Assembly (NCBI RefSeq): GCF_016802725.1
Contig: NC_052672.1
Span: forward strand, 5,081,249-5,145,248
Length of the DNA: 64,000 bases
Reading direction: 5' to 3'
Source: Solenopsis invicta
Lineage: Eukaryota; Arthropoda; Insecta; Hymenoptera; Formicidae
The notes under the pieces are model-generated. The model searched no databases and was not told where the DNA came from. It saw nothing but the letters and a program-made list of their open reading frames with translations. Made by a program: the position numbers and the translations under genes. Position 1 is the stretch's first letter; each line of letters opens with the position of its first letter. Shown in pieces: positions 34,266-47,299 of the stretch.

Positions 34266-35410
34266 AACGCGTCGAATCAGCCTGAATTCATCAATATCGA
34301 AGGTAAGTCACACATCAATCAACAATTTATCTGTATTTAACAATATATATTTTGCTTGCATTACTTCTCCTACAATATCATAAATATCATAAACATATAC
34401 TATGTGAGATTTTCCTTTCTGACTAAAAATCTATTTTAATTATAAACAATTACAAATAATATAACAATTCTTGATTATAAATAACATTTTGATTGTACAT
34501 AATTTGATTGCTTCAATGATGAGTGTCTGTTCTTGTCTGTTGCAATGTTGTTGTGTTTAATTAATCTATCATCTACTACTTGCACCGCCATTCGATCCCA
34601 ACACCTGAGCAGTATCCTTCACGCAGATTTTGTTTATGATGGGAGTACACATACGAGTGATAGCATTCAATTCAATATCAATATTATAACTTAGCGGGCT
34701 ATAAGTATGATTGATGACTTCTATATATTATGAATTTTGTTGCGATACTGGAAAGTTGATCTTCAAACCCACACAACCCTCTCATCCCCATCAGATTTAG
34801 AGTATTCGCAACCTCTTGATATTTTGAAAACTTTGAGTTCTAGTAAGTTGTGCACATGATCTTTTTATAATATATATAAAATATTTGATTTATATAATTG
34901 TCTGAATGTTACAATATTTTGTGAATTTTTTAAAGCTTTTACGATTAATAAAAATTCAATTTACAGAGTATAACTAAAAAAATATATATAATTAATGTGC
35001 ATTACTTTTGTGTAATAAAAAAAAAAGATTTGTTGAGCATCAATATTGAATTTGTAAAATTTCATTTGTCAAGAAGCAGAAAATTGAATTTTTTAAAATG
35101 AGCAGTTTATAAAACTGAAGATTAAAATTAAAAATTATTAAAATTAGATATTTACTGTTGTTATTGAAAAATAGAAATAGAGGATTGTACAAAATTAGAA
35201 AATGCTACCTAATGATAACGTTGAATTTTTAATAATACAAATTTATGGGTTTTTGATATAAACATGTACTACAAAACGTGTGATATCAGTACAAAATTAC
35301 CTTTTCAAAAAAAGGTAAAAAAAGGCGATATTTATGTGTGTGCGCGCACCTTATCTTTAATTTTTTCTAAAAACACAAGTGGTACTATTTCTGTATTTTA
35401 ACAGAGAAAT
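34266..35410. other. No gene seen
   Basis: AT-rich sequence without a coding pattern or a clear repeat. Confidence 0.4.
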
Positions 35411-35514
35411 TTTTCTATGCTAACCCATGTGGTACTCTCTTTAATTTCTATACAAAACCTAAGTGATTCTATTTTTGCATGTTTATTGAAAAATCTTCCT
35501 ATTTCTAACCCAAG

Positions 35515-36016
35515 TAGTATTTACTTAAAAATAAATATTTTAAATTTAATCCAACCTAAATGTATTCTTCCCAAAAAATGTATGAAATCTTTAAATTGCG
35601 CCATTTATAAAGAGAATATGTTGCTCTTTGAAATAACTGCTGTATTTACTTAAAAATAAATATCTTAAATTTAATCCAACCTAAATGTATTCTTCCCAAA
35701 AAATGTATGAAATCTTTAAATTGCGCCATTTATAAAGAGAATATGTTGCTCTTTGAAATAACTGCTGTATTTACTTAAAAATAAATATCTTAAATTTAAT
35801 CCAACTTAAATGTATTCTTTCCAAAAAATGTATGAAATCTTTAAATTGCGCCATTTATAAAGAGAATATGTTGCTCTTTGAAATAACTGCTGTATTTACT
35901 TAAAAATAAATATCTTAAATTTAATCCAACTTAAATGTATTCTTTCCAAAAAATATATGAAATCTTTAAATTGCGCCATTTATAAAGAAAATATGTTGCT
36001 CTTTGAAATAATTGCT
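35515..36016. repeat. 125-bp tandem repeat, about four units
   Basis: TGTATTTACTTAAAAATAAA recurs at 35,641, 35,766 and 35,891, with a first diverged start near 35,517. Units are almost identical (for example TCCAACCTAAATG versus TCCAACTTAAATG). The open frame at 35,417-35,653 is incidental. Confidence 0.95.
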
Positions 36017-36324
36017 GTACTACTTTTAACAAATAAAATGCAAGTGATAGTATCTTTATTTTTTAAATAAAATCCAAGTGGTATCTTTAATTCTTTTCTA
36101 AATAAAATTCAAGTGATACTATCTGTGTATTTCTATTGAAAAATTTTTCTGTTTTAACCTAAGTAGATGTACTTAATTTTAAAAAGTTTCAAAGGAATAT
36201 ATAACATTTAATCTTAAAGAATTAAAGAAAAAACAGAAATGAGAAAGTTTTATTAAAATATAAAATTTTTAAACTATTCAACCAAAAGTCCCGGACCGGT
36301 TGAATGTAATTTTTTGTTAAATTA

Positions 36325-37050
36325 AAAATGTGAAATATAATTTTCTTTCTTTTGTTCTTTTTCTTTAGCATTTTTTTTCTAATTGAAAATGCTAAACTAC
36401 GCGTATTCTAATCGATCTTTTTTTTTAGGAGAAGAGGGAAAGAAAACCTTTTCGTCATTTTTATTTTTTCTCTGAGTAAACTTTCACCATTTTCAACACA
36501 TATGTGTTTTTTTACTTTTTTGTTAGCCTATCTGTAATGTTTATTAAATGTAAAACAAGGATTGAATGACAAGAAAGCAAACTTTATAAACGCGTTCTGA
36601 ATACGGCTCGTTATATTGAAAATTGCTGCAATATTGCAATATTTTTAAAGGCAAACATTTTATCATTGTTACAATGTTATAGCAATACTTCAACAACATT
36701 TTGCAACGTTTTTGTAATGTTGCAAATCTTACGATAATATCTTTTGTTTCAATCTTCTTCTGTATTAATTTTATACGCTGACTCTAACTGTATAGAAAAA
36801 ATTCAGGTTACATTAATTGAAAATCTAGATTCAACCAATCTATCTACTCAAAACGAATCCAAATTTTTGTAAAAATTTAAAATAATAAATTTCTGAATTA
36901 ATTAAATAAATTTTCCACGCTCGTATTGTATACATATTAAATAGATTTAAGGCCAATAAACGAGCAATAACGGTTGTCGTATATAAAATATTTATTCCGT
37001 TATGAAGTCAATGGGACGTTTCGGACTTACTTGTCCTTCTTCAGCCGTGT
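36325..37050 (-). repeat. Uninterrupted copy of the split repeat, with a possible Penelope-like tail
   Basis: 36,325-37,005 matches 3,550-3,654 plus 5,272-5,845 and is the empty-site form of the TTAA insertion. Read on the minus strand, 37,046-37,005 contains CTGAAGAAGGAC, a short loop, GTCCGAAACGTCCCATTG. This pattern recurs at the ends of Penelope-like retroelements and looks like a hammerhead-type core (CUGANGA, a stem, GAAA). The assignment is tentative. Confidence 0.5.
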
Positions 37051-38801
37051 ACAAGTTATGTACATAATTTGGAGTCGAGATAAATTAGATTCCTCTGTAT
37101 TGAGTATGTCCGGATGTTGCAATCTGTCCGTCATTTTTATCATGTTGACATGATGTAGATGTTTCGTAACGCTAAGCCATTGGTGAGACGTTTCGTAAAT
37201 GCGTGTCTCTGTGTGCGAATTTTAGTGTCAACCGGTTCCATGATAATAATTTGGACAGACTACAATGGTTAAAATAAATAATATAAATAATGATAATTTA
37301 GACGCGAAAATGGTTGTAATAAATCACATTGATAAAACATTGAACGAAGAGCGGAGAAATGAATATAATGAATAAAACTCACTCAACACAATGCGGCCGT
37401 TAGAGAATATATAATAATACTATGGCGGAAGTAACGAACACAAAACAGAGCGTGTTCGTTTTGCTCGACGTTAAATCTAAACTGAGTTCAAGGAGACGGT
37501 GGATCGAGATCAATACGTTACAATGTGTTCTTAAACTTTCTGAATTAATACAAAATTAAAAACAGTGCCAAGCTTTGTCATCGCCATTTTGTAATAAAAA
37601 AACGTAAAAAAATTTTTTTTAATACTTCAAAGTACGTAGAATAAGGTATTTCAAACGGATTTTGCGTCACCGTTTCGTTTTTCCGTAAAAAATGATCAAA
37701 GATAGGCCTTCTTTGGAGGCAAATCCTACCATTCTAGACATAAAGTTTGAAATGTGCAATAACAAAATATTTAAATAAAACAAAAATAAATTATACATGC
37801 TATTAATACTGTTAAATTAATCAGTATCAAAATTTTATTTCCAATGAATTGATAAGTCCAAGATCTTAATATCCAGGTTTCAACAATTTTAGGCTTATGT
37901 GATTACAGTTAATAAATAACCCAAAGAATTTGCGCGTAAATGTTCACGTATATACATAGATATATTATTTACAACCGAAAATTATTATGTATTACATATT
38001 AATTTTCTGTTATTAATATTTATATCTACTTTTGTTTTTTAGCTTATACGTAACACATATGTATGTAAATAATATAAATATTACGTAGGATATAAGCCAT
38101 TATAAATTAAAGAAAAACAAGATTTAAATTTTTAACGATTAACACGTGCCAATGTTCTAAATTATATCACCTCGGTGATATTAAAAATTATATCACTTCT
38201 TTAAAAAACGAATTTTTTAAACCTATTTCTACTTGCCAAGAAGTTATAAAATTATACGAGAGCAAGTAGTATATAATCTTTTTGGTTATTTTTATTACGC
38301 GAAGACCGTGACATGTGTACATACATACATTGCAGGTTACGATAATGAATTACATATCGTTTCTTATCGTACATAGTTCAATGCGGAATTTTTCAAAACA
38401 TATCATTATTTTCATTAAAATGTGTCCGCGGGCACGTACGTGTGTGTACACATGTATATGAAATGTACTGTGTCTTTCATCTACTTTTTTCTAAAAATCA
38501 TTATTTAAAACTGTAATAACTGACGGCCTCCATCTTTCTTTTTATCTCTTTCACAATCTCTTTCACAATGTACTAACATTAGCCTTATTCGTTTGTAGAA
38601 ACATTTCAGAAATTTCTCAAATTGAAAATTTTATAATGTAAATTTAAATTTGTATTGCTGGAATCGGGATTGCAATAAGATCTTAATTACTTGAAGAATT
38701 TGTTTTTGTGTTTTTTTTCTTTTGAAAACTCTCCTTATATTCTAAAATTATTTTTTCACATTGGTGGAAATAAAACCATTGCTAGCAGTATATTCGTAAC
38801 A
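37051..38801. other. No gene seen between the repeat and TTLL3
   Basis: 37,050-37,540 has mixed composition and may still belong to the upstream repeat. The rest is AT-rich. No exon with splice sites and a coding pattern was found on either strand. Confidence 0.4.
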
Positions 38802-38807
38802 TTTATT
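38802..38807 (-). terminator. Candidate polyadenylation signal of TTLL3
   Basis: AATAAA on the minus strand, about 100 bases after the TTLL3 stop codon. Confidence 0.5.
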
Positions 38808-38904
38808 AGTTGTATACATATATATCACTTGTAGATAGAATTGAACAATTGATCAACAGTAAAGAGAAAAATAACGAGCAACGAGTAACTGACGGGCTTT
38901 TCGA

Positions 38905-41900
38905 TTATTTGGTCAGGCTTAAACCGACAGCATACATATCGGAGATGTTCGTTAGAATTTTATTTTTCTTATGGTGCGTCTGTCTTTTCGGGAAGCTACG
39001 GCTCTTGTTTTTCGTCGTCGACACGGAGGTGACTTTCGCTATTGGCGCAAGTAGAGACGGCAGTGGTGGTACTTCCGGTCGGACAGTTACGTTTCTTTTG
39101 TACTTCTTCACGGCGTCTCGCATCGCAGTTTTGATAATCTGATAAAGAGAAATCAAGGAAAGGAGTCTTCGGTAAGCATTTAATGACGAAAAATTTGTAA
39201 TTAACCTTCTCCTCATTCTTCCTCGACGGTTTCTCGGATTTGGGCGTCACGTTCGCCGATTGCTCCTGAAGAGCCATGATCTTTGAGATCAACGTTTGTC
39301 TCGGAGATGTATCCAGTTTGCTACTTGCTGTGCCGGTGGATGTGCGTAACTTTCGTGCCAGTTTATGTGATGGTCTTTTTCCATTATTCGAAGATTTAGT
39401 GTGATTCTACAAAATATAATAAAATATATATAAATTAGTAGCGAGTTGAATAATCAACAATTTTCGACGTAGCAACGGTTTTTCTGAATTATAATTACCT
39501 GAGTATTAGTCCTGGACGGAATTGGTGACTTTGTCTTGTCGATAGAGATTGTACCTGCTGAAGTACTCTTTGCCGCGGTTTCCGCTTTCTCTTCAGAAAT
39601 CGATGCCTTCGAAGGCTTTGCTGGTGCAGTCGCCGGAAGTGCAGGTCTCGACTTGGGTGAATCTGTGTTATAATAAGAGTACAACTCTTGATCGAGTTGG
39701 ATCTCCAGTTCTTCGATGAGATCAACGATTACTGGCCCGATATTGCTGTGCGCTATCGACTTCTTCTTCGTCTGACGATGGATAAATAAAACACTGTCGG
39801 TGTTCGATCTAGAATGCTAGAAATTATCTCTTATTTTTGTGTAACTCACCATTGGAGATCTCGCGACTAGACTGGATTTGGAATCTTGATGTACACTCGA
39901 TTTCTTCTCGCAGGTGGTGATACGAGTACCCTGAAGCGATAGAGCTGCACCTAAGTACGGCTGGCAGCTTGGCATTCTCTGTTTATACGCTAACTCAAAG
40001 TCTCCGGTATCCGCATTCTTATCTTCTCGAAAGTCTACTACGACTGTACCAGCGAAAGTACAATTTTAATCATAACTGTAATGATGTAAGAGAAGGATTG
40101 TAATGTCTAGATTAAATCGTTAACTACCTTTAATGGTATCTTCCATCACCTGTCGGCACAATCGCGTGGTAACACTGGTGGAGTAGCTCATGTCCGGATG
40201 ACTGTTGATCTCGATCAGCCATACAGAAAAATCATCCATGATCATAAAGTCGGCGCCGTACAGTTCGAAACTATTTTTTCGTCGATCCATGACTTCTTGA
40301 TTGGCTAGCAACGAGCCTACCAGACCTTGCTTCATTCCAGGGTAGATCAATTCGTCCCATGCATTACTGTGGCCCTGAGTTCTGAGGAATTTTTATAAGA
40401 ATCATTCATCTTGCATATTGTTTTATTTAAGGGAATTGCTTTTGGGTTTTAAAAAAATCGATAGTGTTTTTTAATAATTTATATTTTTAGAAAGAAAACA
40501 GGTTAAAGGTAAGACTTAATAAATAACTGTCAAAAGTATCTTTGTTAATGTTGGAAAAAAACTTGTAAAGAACATTCAAAAATATCGAAGAGTAAATGTA
40601 ACAGTAAGTAAAAATAAATCTACTAATCTTCAAGTTTATTTTATATTTAAGAAAAATTTTTTTAAATGTATACAAAAATGCGAATATGTTCCCTTGAAAT
40701 AGAAAACTAAACGAGCCTAAATAATACTTATAATTACATAACACAGGAATGATTCTTTATATACCTACAATGTGACGTAAATCGTACCTGAGGAATTCCT
40801 TGAATGTTGTGGCGTCCCACATATTGTCTACAGGTAGAGCAGAGTCCCTGTCGTCGCAGTTATTGTATTTGCATTGAATCGCGTGATTGCACAAATGAAT
40901 CGACTCGTGGAAGTCATCCAGGCTGAACTTTTGCGAACAAAAGCGGAGGTAGCTTTCTCTGCGAACAAGCAATAAGCTCGACGAAACGTTCCTTCCTTGT
41001 TTTATTAGCGATAATTAAATGCAGACAGCATTGTGTTATGTGTACTTTAAGAGTATTTATATCCAAGTTTGACTGCGGAGAACAGAATCGCGCGCTTGAA
41101 TGTCAACGGGGCATAAATTAATTATTATTCTACTTTTGAAACTATCATTACTCCGTATGTTTGCTGCTGTATTTGTTAATTATTCCGGCGTGGGTGATGT
41201 TACGAAATGTCGTGACTTTTCTAAACATCCTTGATGTATTTGCATACCTGTACATCCAGAAAGTTAAAGGTTGAGCGCACGTCACGATGAACCATTGCCT
41301 TATGTCGAATTTAGTGTTGTGAATCAAAAACGGCCGTTCTGGCAGAAATAATCACATTATTTTTAACTTCACCAATTAAAAGCAAATACTTGCCATTAAT
41401 CAGCTAGCGTTTCATTAATTATTAATCCGAATATTTTATTACCAATGTATTTTTGCACGACATATCGCGTGTCCGGTTTGCCTGTTGGATTTACTTTCGC
41501 TACCACGTCCTCCAGCTTATTCATCAGAACGATACCGCGTCCTCGGCTCTTGTTCCCAGGTTTCAGAATCCACATGTTCATTATACCGTCCATGTCTATC
41601 TGCGGCCAATACTTTCTCATTTTCTTTAATATGTGCTTTGAAGCCAGGATATATTTCTGTTTACAAGTACGACATATTTTTATATTAAAAAAAGTATTCT
41701 TGTGATTAGCGTAATTAAAGAAAAAGTTTGCTAGCAAATTACTCACATTGAAGGGAACGTTGGTGCGAACGAAAAGAGCTTGACCGCGTATGATCTGGTA
41801 ATACCAGCTAATAAATTGATCCCACTGGTGAGACCAAACCCTCTCAGCCTCCTGATCAATATCCTCGTGCGATTGGGCGCTAATATAGTCGCTACATCTT

Positions 41901-44247
41901 TTAATCGCAAAGTCAAGGGCTTTGAGAGGCACCGTGCCTGTTGGAGAACGCACGGCGTCTTCGTCTTCGACGTTGACCTTGCCCACTAACCATTTTAAAA
42001 GACCCAAGCAGCCTGTGAGTCTAGCAAAGCATCATCGATTAATTCTTTTATAGATAGAAAAATATCATTTCTACTACTAAAAGAGTGATTACTCAGCTTA
42101 TTTTTCTTCTTTTAAGTCACTTAAAAGGAGATGTCTTTAATAAAAAATATATTCTTTTTGATAATAATTTTAAAATATGTTTATTACAAATATTAAAAAT
42201 TGTGTATTCCAAAAAATATTTGATACTTTTTTGAAAGTATATTACAAAATATTATTAAAGAAAATATTTAGAATACTAATACCAAATTTTTGTTTTAAAT
42301 TAATATTTTTTATTGACGTATTAAATTCTCTAACTCTACTATTGTCTGTTCTCTTTAACTATATTAAAGTATTAAATTAAATTACTAAGATTCAGAATAT
42401 ATTTTAAATAAGTTTTATGCTTATAATAAACTTGCTTATAATAAATTTGCAAAACGAATTTACGAAATATTTGAAACAAGAATAATATATACTTAATAAT
42501 AAATGGAATTATAAAGAATTTTATAATTCCATTTATTATATATTTGAATCTATTGTAGAAACCTCTTAAAAAAATTAGGAAACAAAATATTAATCCAAAA
42601 AATACAAAGGAGATTCAGCAACTTTTAAATTTTTACACGAAAAGTTTAATATTATTGCGAGAAATCATTGTATCAATTTTTCAAAAAATTATTTTAAAGC
42701 TTAGAAACTCTACTTTGAAAAATATTTATTAATTTTTGATAATGTTTTATACAGTTTCAAAGTGAAGAAAATAATTGAAAAATACTAATTTTCAGTTTTA
42801 TATAATTTTAGAACAAAATATCATAAACGAAACTAAAAGACAAATTTAAAACTTTATATTTTCCCTCTTTCAAATGTATTTTTAAAAACTACTTCACAAT
42901 CTTTCTTTATCGAGATATTCAACTTTTCGTGAGATACAAGAAAATCGCAAATGCTCCAAGCTTATGAATGGTAGTATACGGTTTTCCTCTTTTATCTTTT
43001 AAATTGTTAAACTCTCACCGAAAGTCTTCGACGAAGGCGTGCATCTGATCGCTCTGACATAAGTTGTAGCAACGCGGAAACAACGTATTAGCCACTCCAG
43101 CTTCATAATACCAGTGCATTTGCCTGACGCTTGAACACAAGCCCACCTGAATAATTGATTTTTAAAGAAGTACATGCTGCCTTACCCCTAACGTTCGCCG
43201 TCACGCTCGTGAGTAGCGTGCATTTCTCGCCAATCTCATCGCTACATCACCTATCTAAACATCTTTATAAAATTGCTTTACGAAAGTAATTTTTTTTTAA
43301 ATCGAGCTCACCAAGTGTTTTCGAGAGAAATTAGTCTTTTGCTAATGTAGAAGAAATAATCGTTTCGTGTTATGTATGAACTATAAAAGTTAATATTTGT
43401 GACAGTTTAAAAGCATTAAATGCATCGATGATACCTTGGATGTAAAGCCAGCGCGACAATATCGATTGAACACAGTAGTTTTGTTATCTTGAGCAGGCCA
43501 TCCTGGCCAGTCAGACCCAGTGTTCCATAGGAAATCGACGGTGTGATTAGCGAGCATTCTCGATATCAATAGACGTTCGCTTTGCTGATCTTTCAAATCG
43601 CCGATCCCAGCCAGTAAAAACACTGGACTGGAGTCGACACTGCAATGCTGATCGCCTAAAATTATATTATTATCTTCAAAAATGTAAAGTACAATTTGTA
43701 ATGTAGAAGAATGCTGCAGTTTGCATTAAAAAAAAAAAAGAAAAATAGAGCAATATATTAGAGTAATTATGAAGTTGTACGTGATTTATTACCACCGCTG
43801 TTCCTACGATAAAATTTCTCACACCATCCTCGTTTCAACATGCAATCGCGAATGACCCGTGACTTGCCATAAATCATAAAAGTATGATGGGCAGCTATAG
43901 CGTCCTTCACGGTTTGCTTGATACGCAAGAATCGCTCGTGAAGGGTTGGTTCTAGAGGCAGTTCTAAAGACGGCTCATTTTTATTTTTCGGACAGTCCGG
44001 TTCCTCTTGAAAAAAAAAATTTATGAACGTACGATTGTAACATACAATCTACTCGCGTTTGAATAATTACGTAATTATTAAAATATTTCAAACCTTCGAG
44101 GGGTTTGATATCACAATTTGTCGCATCCGTCTTTGTCACCACTTCCTCTCCGGGATTTTCATCTTCGTTCTCGGTATTCTTTTCTTTGTTCTTATTATCT
44201 TCGCTTGAGCTTTCCAGATTTGAAGGAGATCCATCTTTAGCATTCAT
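38905..44247 (-). CDS. TTLL3: TTLL3, tubulin monoglycylase
   Basis: Thirteen exons join without a stop to 873 residues: 44247..44094, 44005..43793, 43655..43435, 43146..43019, 42020..41747, 41656..41443, 41338..41248, 40958..40788, 40381..40128, 40043..39850, 39771..39499, 39406..39206 and 39138..38905. All introns are GT-AG. TTLL3-type enzymes attach the first glycine to tubulin side chains in cilia and flagella. Motifs: FMIYGKSRVIRDC and RGWCEKFYRR (about residues 95-120), WILKPG at 359-364 and GRG (ATP-grasp), YVVQKYIE at 395-402, KFDIRQWF at 411-418, and YGADFMIMDD with LIEINSHP at about 530-551 (Mg-binding acidic residues). After about residue 575 the tail is low-complexity, rich in Ser, Lys and Pro. 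The start is the only ATG in the first coding exon, whose upstream part (from 44256) is also open. A non-coding 5' exon is possible at 46.2 kb. Confidence 0.9.
42497..42538. repeat. Perfect 19-bp hairpin in a TTLL3 intron
   Basis: TAATAAATGGAATTATAAA, a 4-base loop (GAAT), then the exact reverse complement. It lies in the intron between exons 43146..43019 and 42020..41747. Confidence 0.9.
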
Positions 44248-44256
44248 GTAGCGGGC

Positions 44257-45339
44257 CTGACAACCGCAAAGCTATTCCGCACAAAAGCGTTTGGCTAACT
44301 TTCATGTATTCTTCATTGTTCAGATAAATTTCAAATAGATAAAATAGGGACAAAAGGCGTATTTGAAGGAAGAGTCGTTATTTTAATCTGAAACTTCCCA
44401 GAGAAAATTACTTATTAAAATCAATTATAAAAATATATTTACAATTTATTTAGACCAGATCTGGCATAAATTATTGTTAAAAATAATCTTAATGTTTAAT
44501 GTAGAACATGTAATTCTCGGAAACAGAACGTGAATAATTTTCGATAGAACTCAAACCAAAAGTCTTATTTTAAGATCGTCTTAAGTAATGTCTCAAGATG
44601 CTAATACGACTTTGTGACTAGTTTATGACATCTTAAGATAGTACTCGAATAGTACAGAAAAAATGTAGCAATGTTAAAGTGAATGTTAAAGTGTAAACAT
44701 TTTAACGAATGTATATTGAGTTTTCTTCCTAAGTCTCTCTAAAGCTCGAAGGGTGAATCGTCACTCTAAAAGAGTGAAAATTGAGCATATGCAATTTCTC
44801 AAGTGATTTTTCACACTACGAGAGTTGTTAATATTGCTGCAACGTTGAAACAATATTGAATAAATTATTTGTTGAAAATTGAGAAAATTATATTACATTT
44901 TATTTCATTTTATTCATATACAATGAAATGTCAGCAATATTGGCATATCACTTTAAATTTGAATATTATTTCTTAAACAAAAGCTAAAAATAAAATTTTA
45001 TAAACATGAATATAAACTAAAACGTGTCTTCTATCATTCTATTTGGTATAGCAGTTTTTATAATACTGTTTCAAAATTTGTAATAATTAATATTTTTACA
45101 ATTTTTTAAAATCTTTTTAAATATTTTTCATAATATTTTTTAGGTAATATAAAAAAATATTTTTAAAAATATTTCTAATAGATTTTTTAAATGTTTTTAA
45201 AAATGTTACCATTTTTATTTCTTAAAACCTTTTTAAAATATTTCTCATAATATTTGTCAAAAATATTTTTTGAAATTATTTTTTAATATTGTGTACTGTA
45301 TAGGAATAGACAGTTATAGTAGAATTTAGACACGATTTC

Positions 45340-45374
<35 letters not shown>

Positions 45375-46167
45375 GAGAGGTAGAAGTTAATTATAAAAAT
45401 CATGTTACTTATTTAAGATGTACTTAATGTACTAGTAATTAAAAGATATATATTTTTAATAGTAATATTTTATAAATTTAATTTATGTGTGTTAACAAAG
45501 GAACTTTTATTACATAAAAATAAAGAAGATTTTTAATTTTGTGAAGATATAAAATTGTAATTATTTGTATACCGTTAAAAAAACGTATTAAAATAAATTT
45601 GTAAAATACATTTCTAATTATCTGAAAAAGATCTGAATTAAGAAATAATATATTGATTTTTATATCATTTAGAATTGATTCTTTTAATTTTTTGATAAGA
45701 TGTATTTAATATATCGAAATATGCACATTTTATAAAGGCAAAATAACTAATTTTAAAGAATAATATTATTTTTTAAATTTAGATTTTTTTCAACTATTTA
45801 AATATTTTATCATATTCTCTTAACAATACAATTTGATATATATAAAATTTATATATATTGCATATATACATACAATAAATAAATATTAAATTAATATTGA
45901 ACAATGTTCCCACATATTCAATTGAAATATCTACAAGATGTTCAGCGAACATTAATTTAAACAAACATTTTCACAATATTTTTTCAACGTTGAATTTACA
46001 TTTCTGACATTTTCAGCATTTCCGTTATTTCTATGTTGTAATTCAAACGCTGTTTCTCAAATGCTGCTTTAACTTTTGTGTACTGTATGAGATACTTAAG
46101 ATGATCTTAAATATAAGAATTAAATGAATACCGACCCCAGTGGCTCGTGATGCGGCACTTCTGATAC
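44257..46167 (-). other. Probable first intron of TTLL3, no gene seen
   Basis: AT-rich sequence with many TTTTTAAA words (45,060-45,300) and a (GA)n tract. Splice signals at both ends (donor at 46,167, acceptor at 44,257) make it a plausible long intron. Confidence 0.4.
45342..45372. repeat. (GA)n microsatellite
   Basis: About 30 bp of uninterrupted AG, followed by AG-rich sequence. Confidence 0.95.
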
Positions 46168-46370
46168 CTGTTGAATCCTCGATGCTCTCCCGATGATGAA
46201 TACATCATCCTTTGCCGTTACCAAAGAGTAAATGTATTCGCGCAAGTTCGATAAACAACGGTTTCTTGAAGGCTTAAGTGAAGAACTAGTAACTGCCCGA
46301 CAGACTATTCTAGCGAAGATGAAAAACACGTCCGGATGGAAGTGGAGGCAAGACTGAACGACGACGACGT
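46168..46370 (-). promoter_or_regulatory. Candidate 5' untranslated exon of TTLL3
   Basis: An open minus-strand stretch ends in ATTCAACAG then GTATCAG, a good donor, and would join in phase to the acceptor at 44,257. It contains no in-frame ATG, because an upstream TGA near 46,387 is followed only by non-ATG codons. If used, it is therefore more likely 5' UTR than coding. Confidence 0.3.
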
Positions 46371-46839
46371 GGACACACGCGATTCAGGTGGTAGAATCAG
46401 ATATTTCGCAGGCGCGCGCCTCAGGGGTGTTTTAAGGCGCCCCTTATAGAAGCAATAAGATCGCACTGATACCCCGCCGCGTTATCGACGAACTCGTTCA
46501 ACGAAATCTCTCTCGTTCCTTCCCTGAGCCATTAAAAGGGAACCAATCTGCCAAGACTAACTGAGGGAAAAGTTTAATTCATAGGAAGTTCTTCTAGATC
46601 TTTGTCGCGTTGTCTTATGTAAAGAAAATCTATGTAAGATCGCTTCCACCTTTTTTCTTGTAAAACAGTGATAATGTGTCAAAGATCAATGATTGTTATT
46701 TGAAGACAATCTTAACGAAAACGGAAGATAATTTCCAAAGATTATTCTCGCGGTGACGAGACGTGTTCTCGAGTATTTCGTAATTGTTACGTCAGGGGTG
46801 CGTGCATGCTACGAGCAAGTATTAGGTTGTGTTAACCTG

Positions 46840-47290
46840 GGCAATAAGGGCATGCGAAACGCTCCTGGACACGTGAGCCGCGCGGGGTAGTGGTTGAGCG
46901 CACCGAGCAGCGTACCAGGTACCTCCGCACACCCCCGCGGCGCAACCGCCGCGCGACCCCCGCGCGACCACCGTTGGAATATAGGCAAGGAAGTCAAAGC
47001 GATCACGTGGTTAATCAGACCACACTCCGTTCCTCGACTTTGCATGCACTCTGACCCACTTACACGGCAGCATCTACGTGGCCGCGTGGAGAAGTCGCGG
47101 CAGGTGGTAGTAGCCTGATGAATCGCTCGCTCGGCCTGGTATCGCTAATTACGGGGGGATGGGAGGGTCCCGATCTCCATTTGATAACCGGTCTATTTTC
47201 GGCAATCGGCCAAATTCCGCCTCTGACGCCAAAGCCAAATTCGGCGTTGATCGCGTGCAAAATGAAGCGCGCGCGCGCGCGCCTTGATCT
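46840..47290. promoter_or_regulatory. GC-rich, CpG-rich island upstream of TTLL3
   Basis: Strong contrast with the surrounding AT-rich DNA: CCGCGGCGCAACCGCCGCGC near 46,935 and a (GC)n run at 47,265-47,281. Several overlapping open frames on both strands (46,809-47,345) come from the low stop-codon density. No family is recognisable, and I treat it as a likely regulatory island. Confidence 0.35.
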
Positions 47291-47299
47291 TCAACGATA

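Noticed and set aside
40487..40744. 85-codon minus-strand open frame
   Set aside because: It lies within a TTLL3 intron and is AT-biased, with Phe/Lys/Tyr-rich composition typical of random AT-rich DNA.
46120..46329. Open stretch read as the N terminus of TTLL3
   Set aside because: The supposed start is GTG and an in-frame TGA lies upstream without an ATG between, so it cannot start translation normally. I kept it only as a possible 5' UTR exon.
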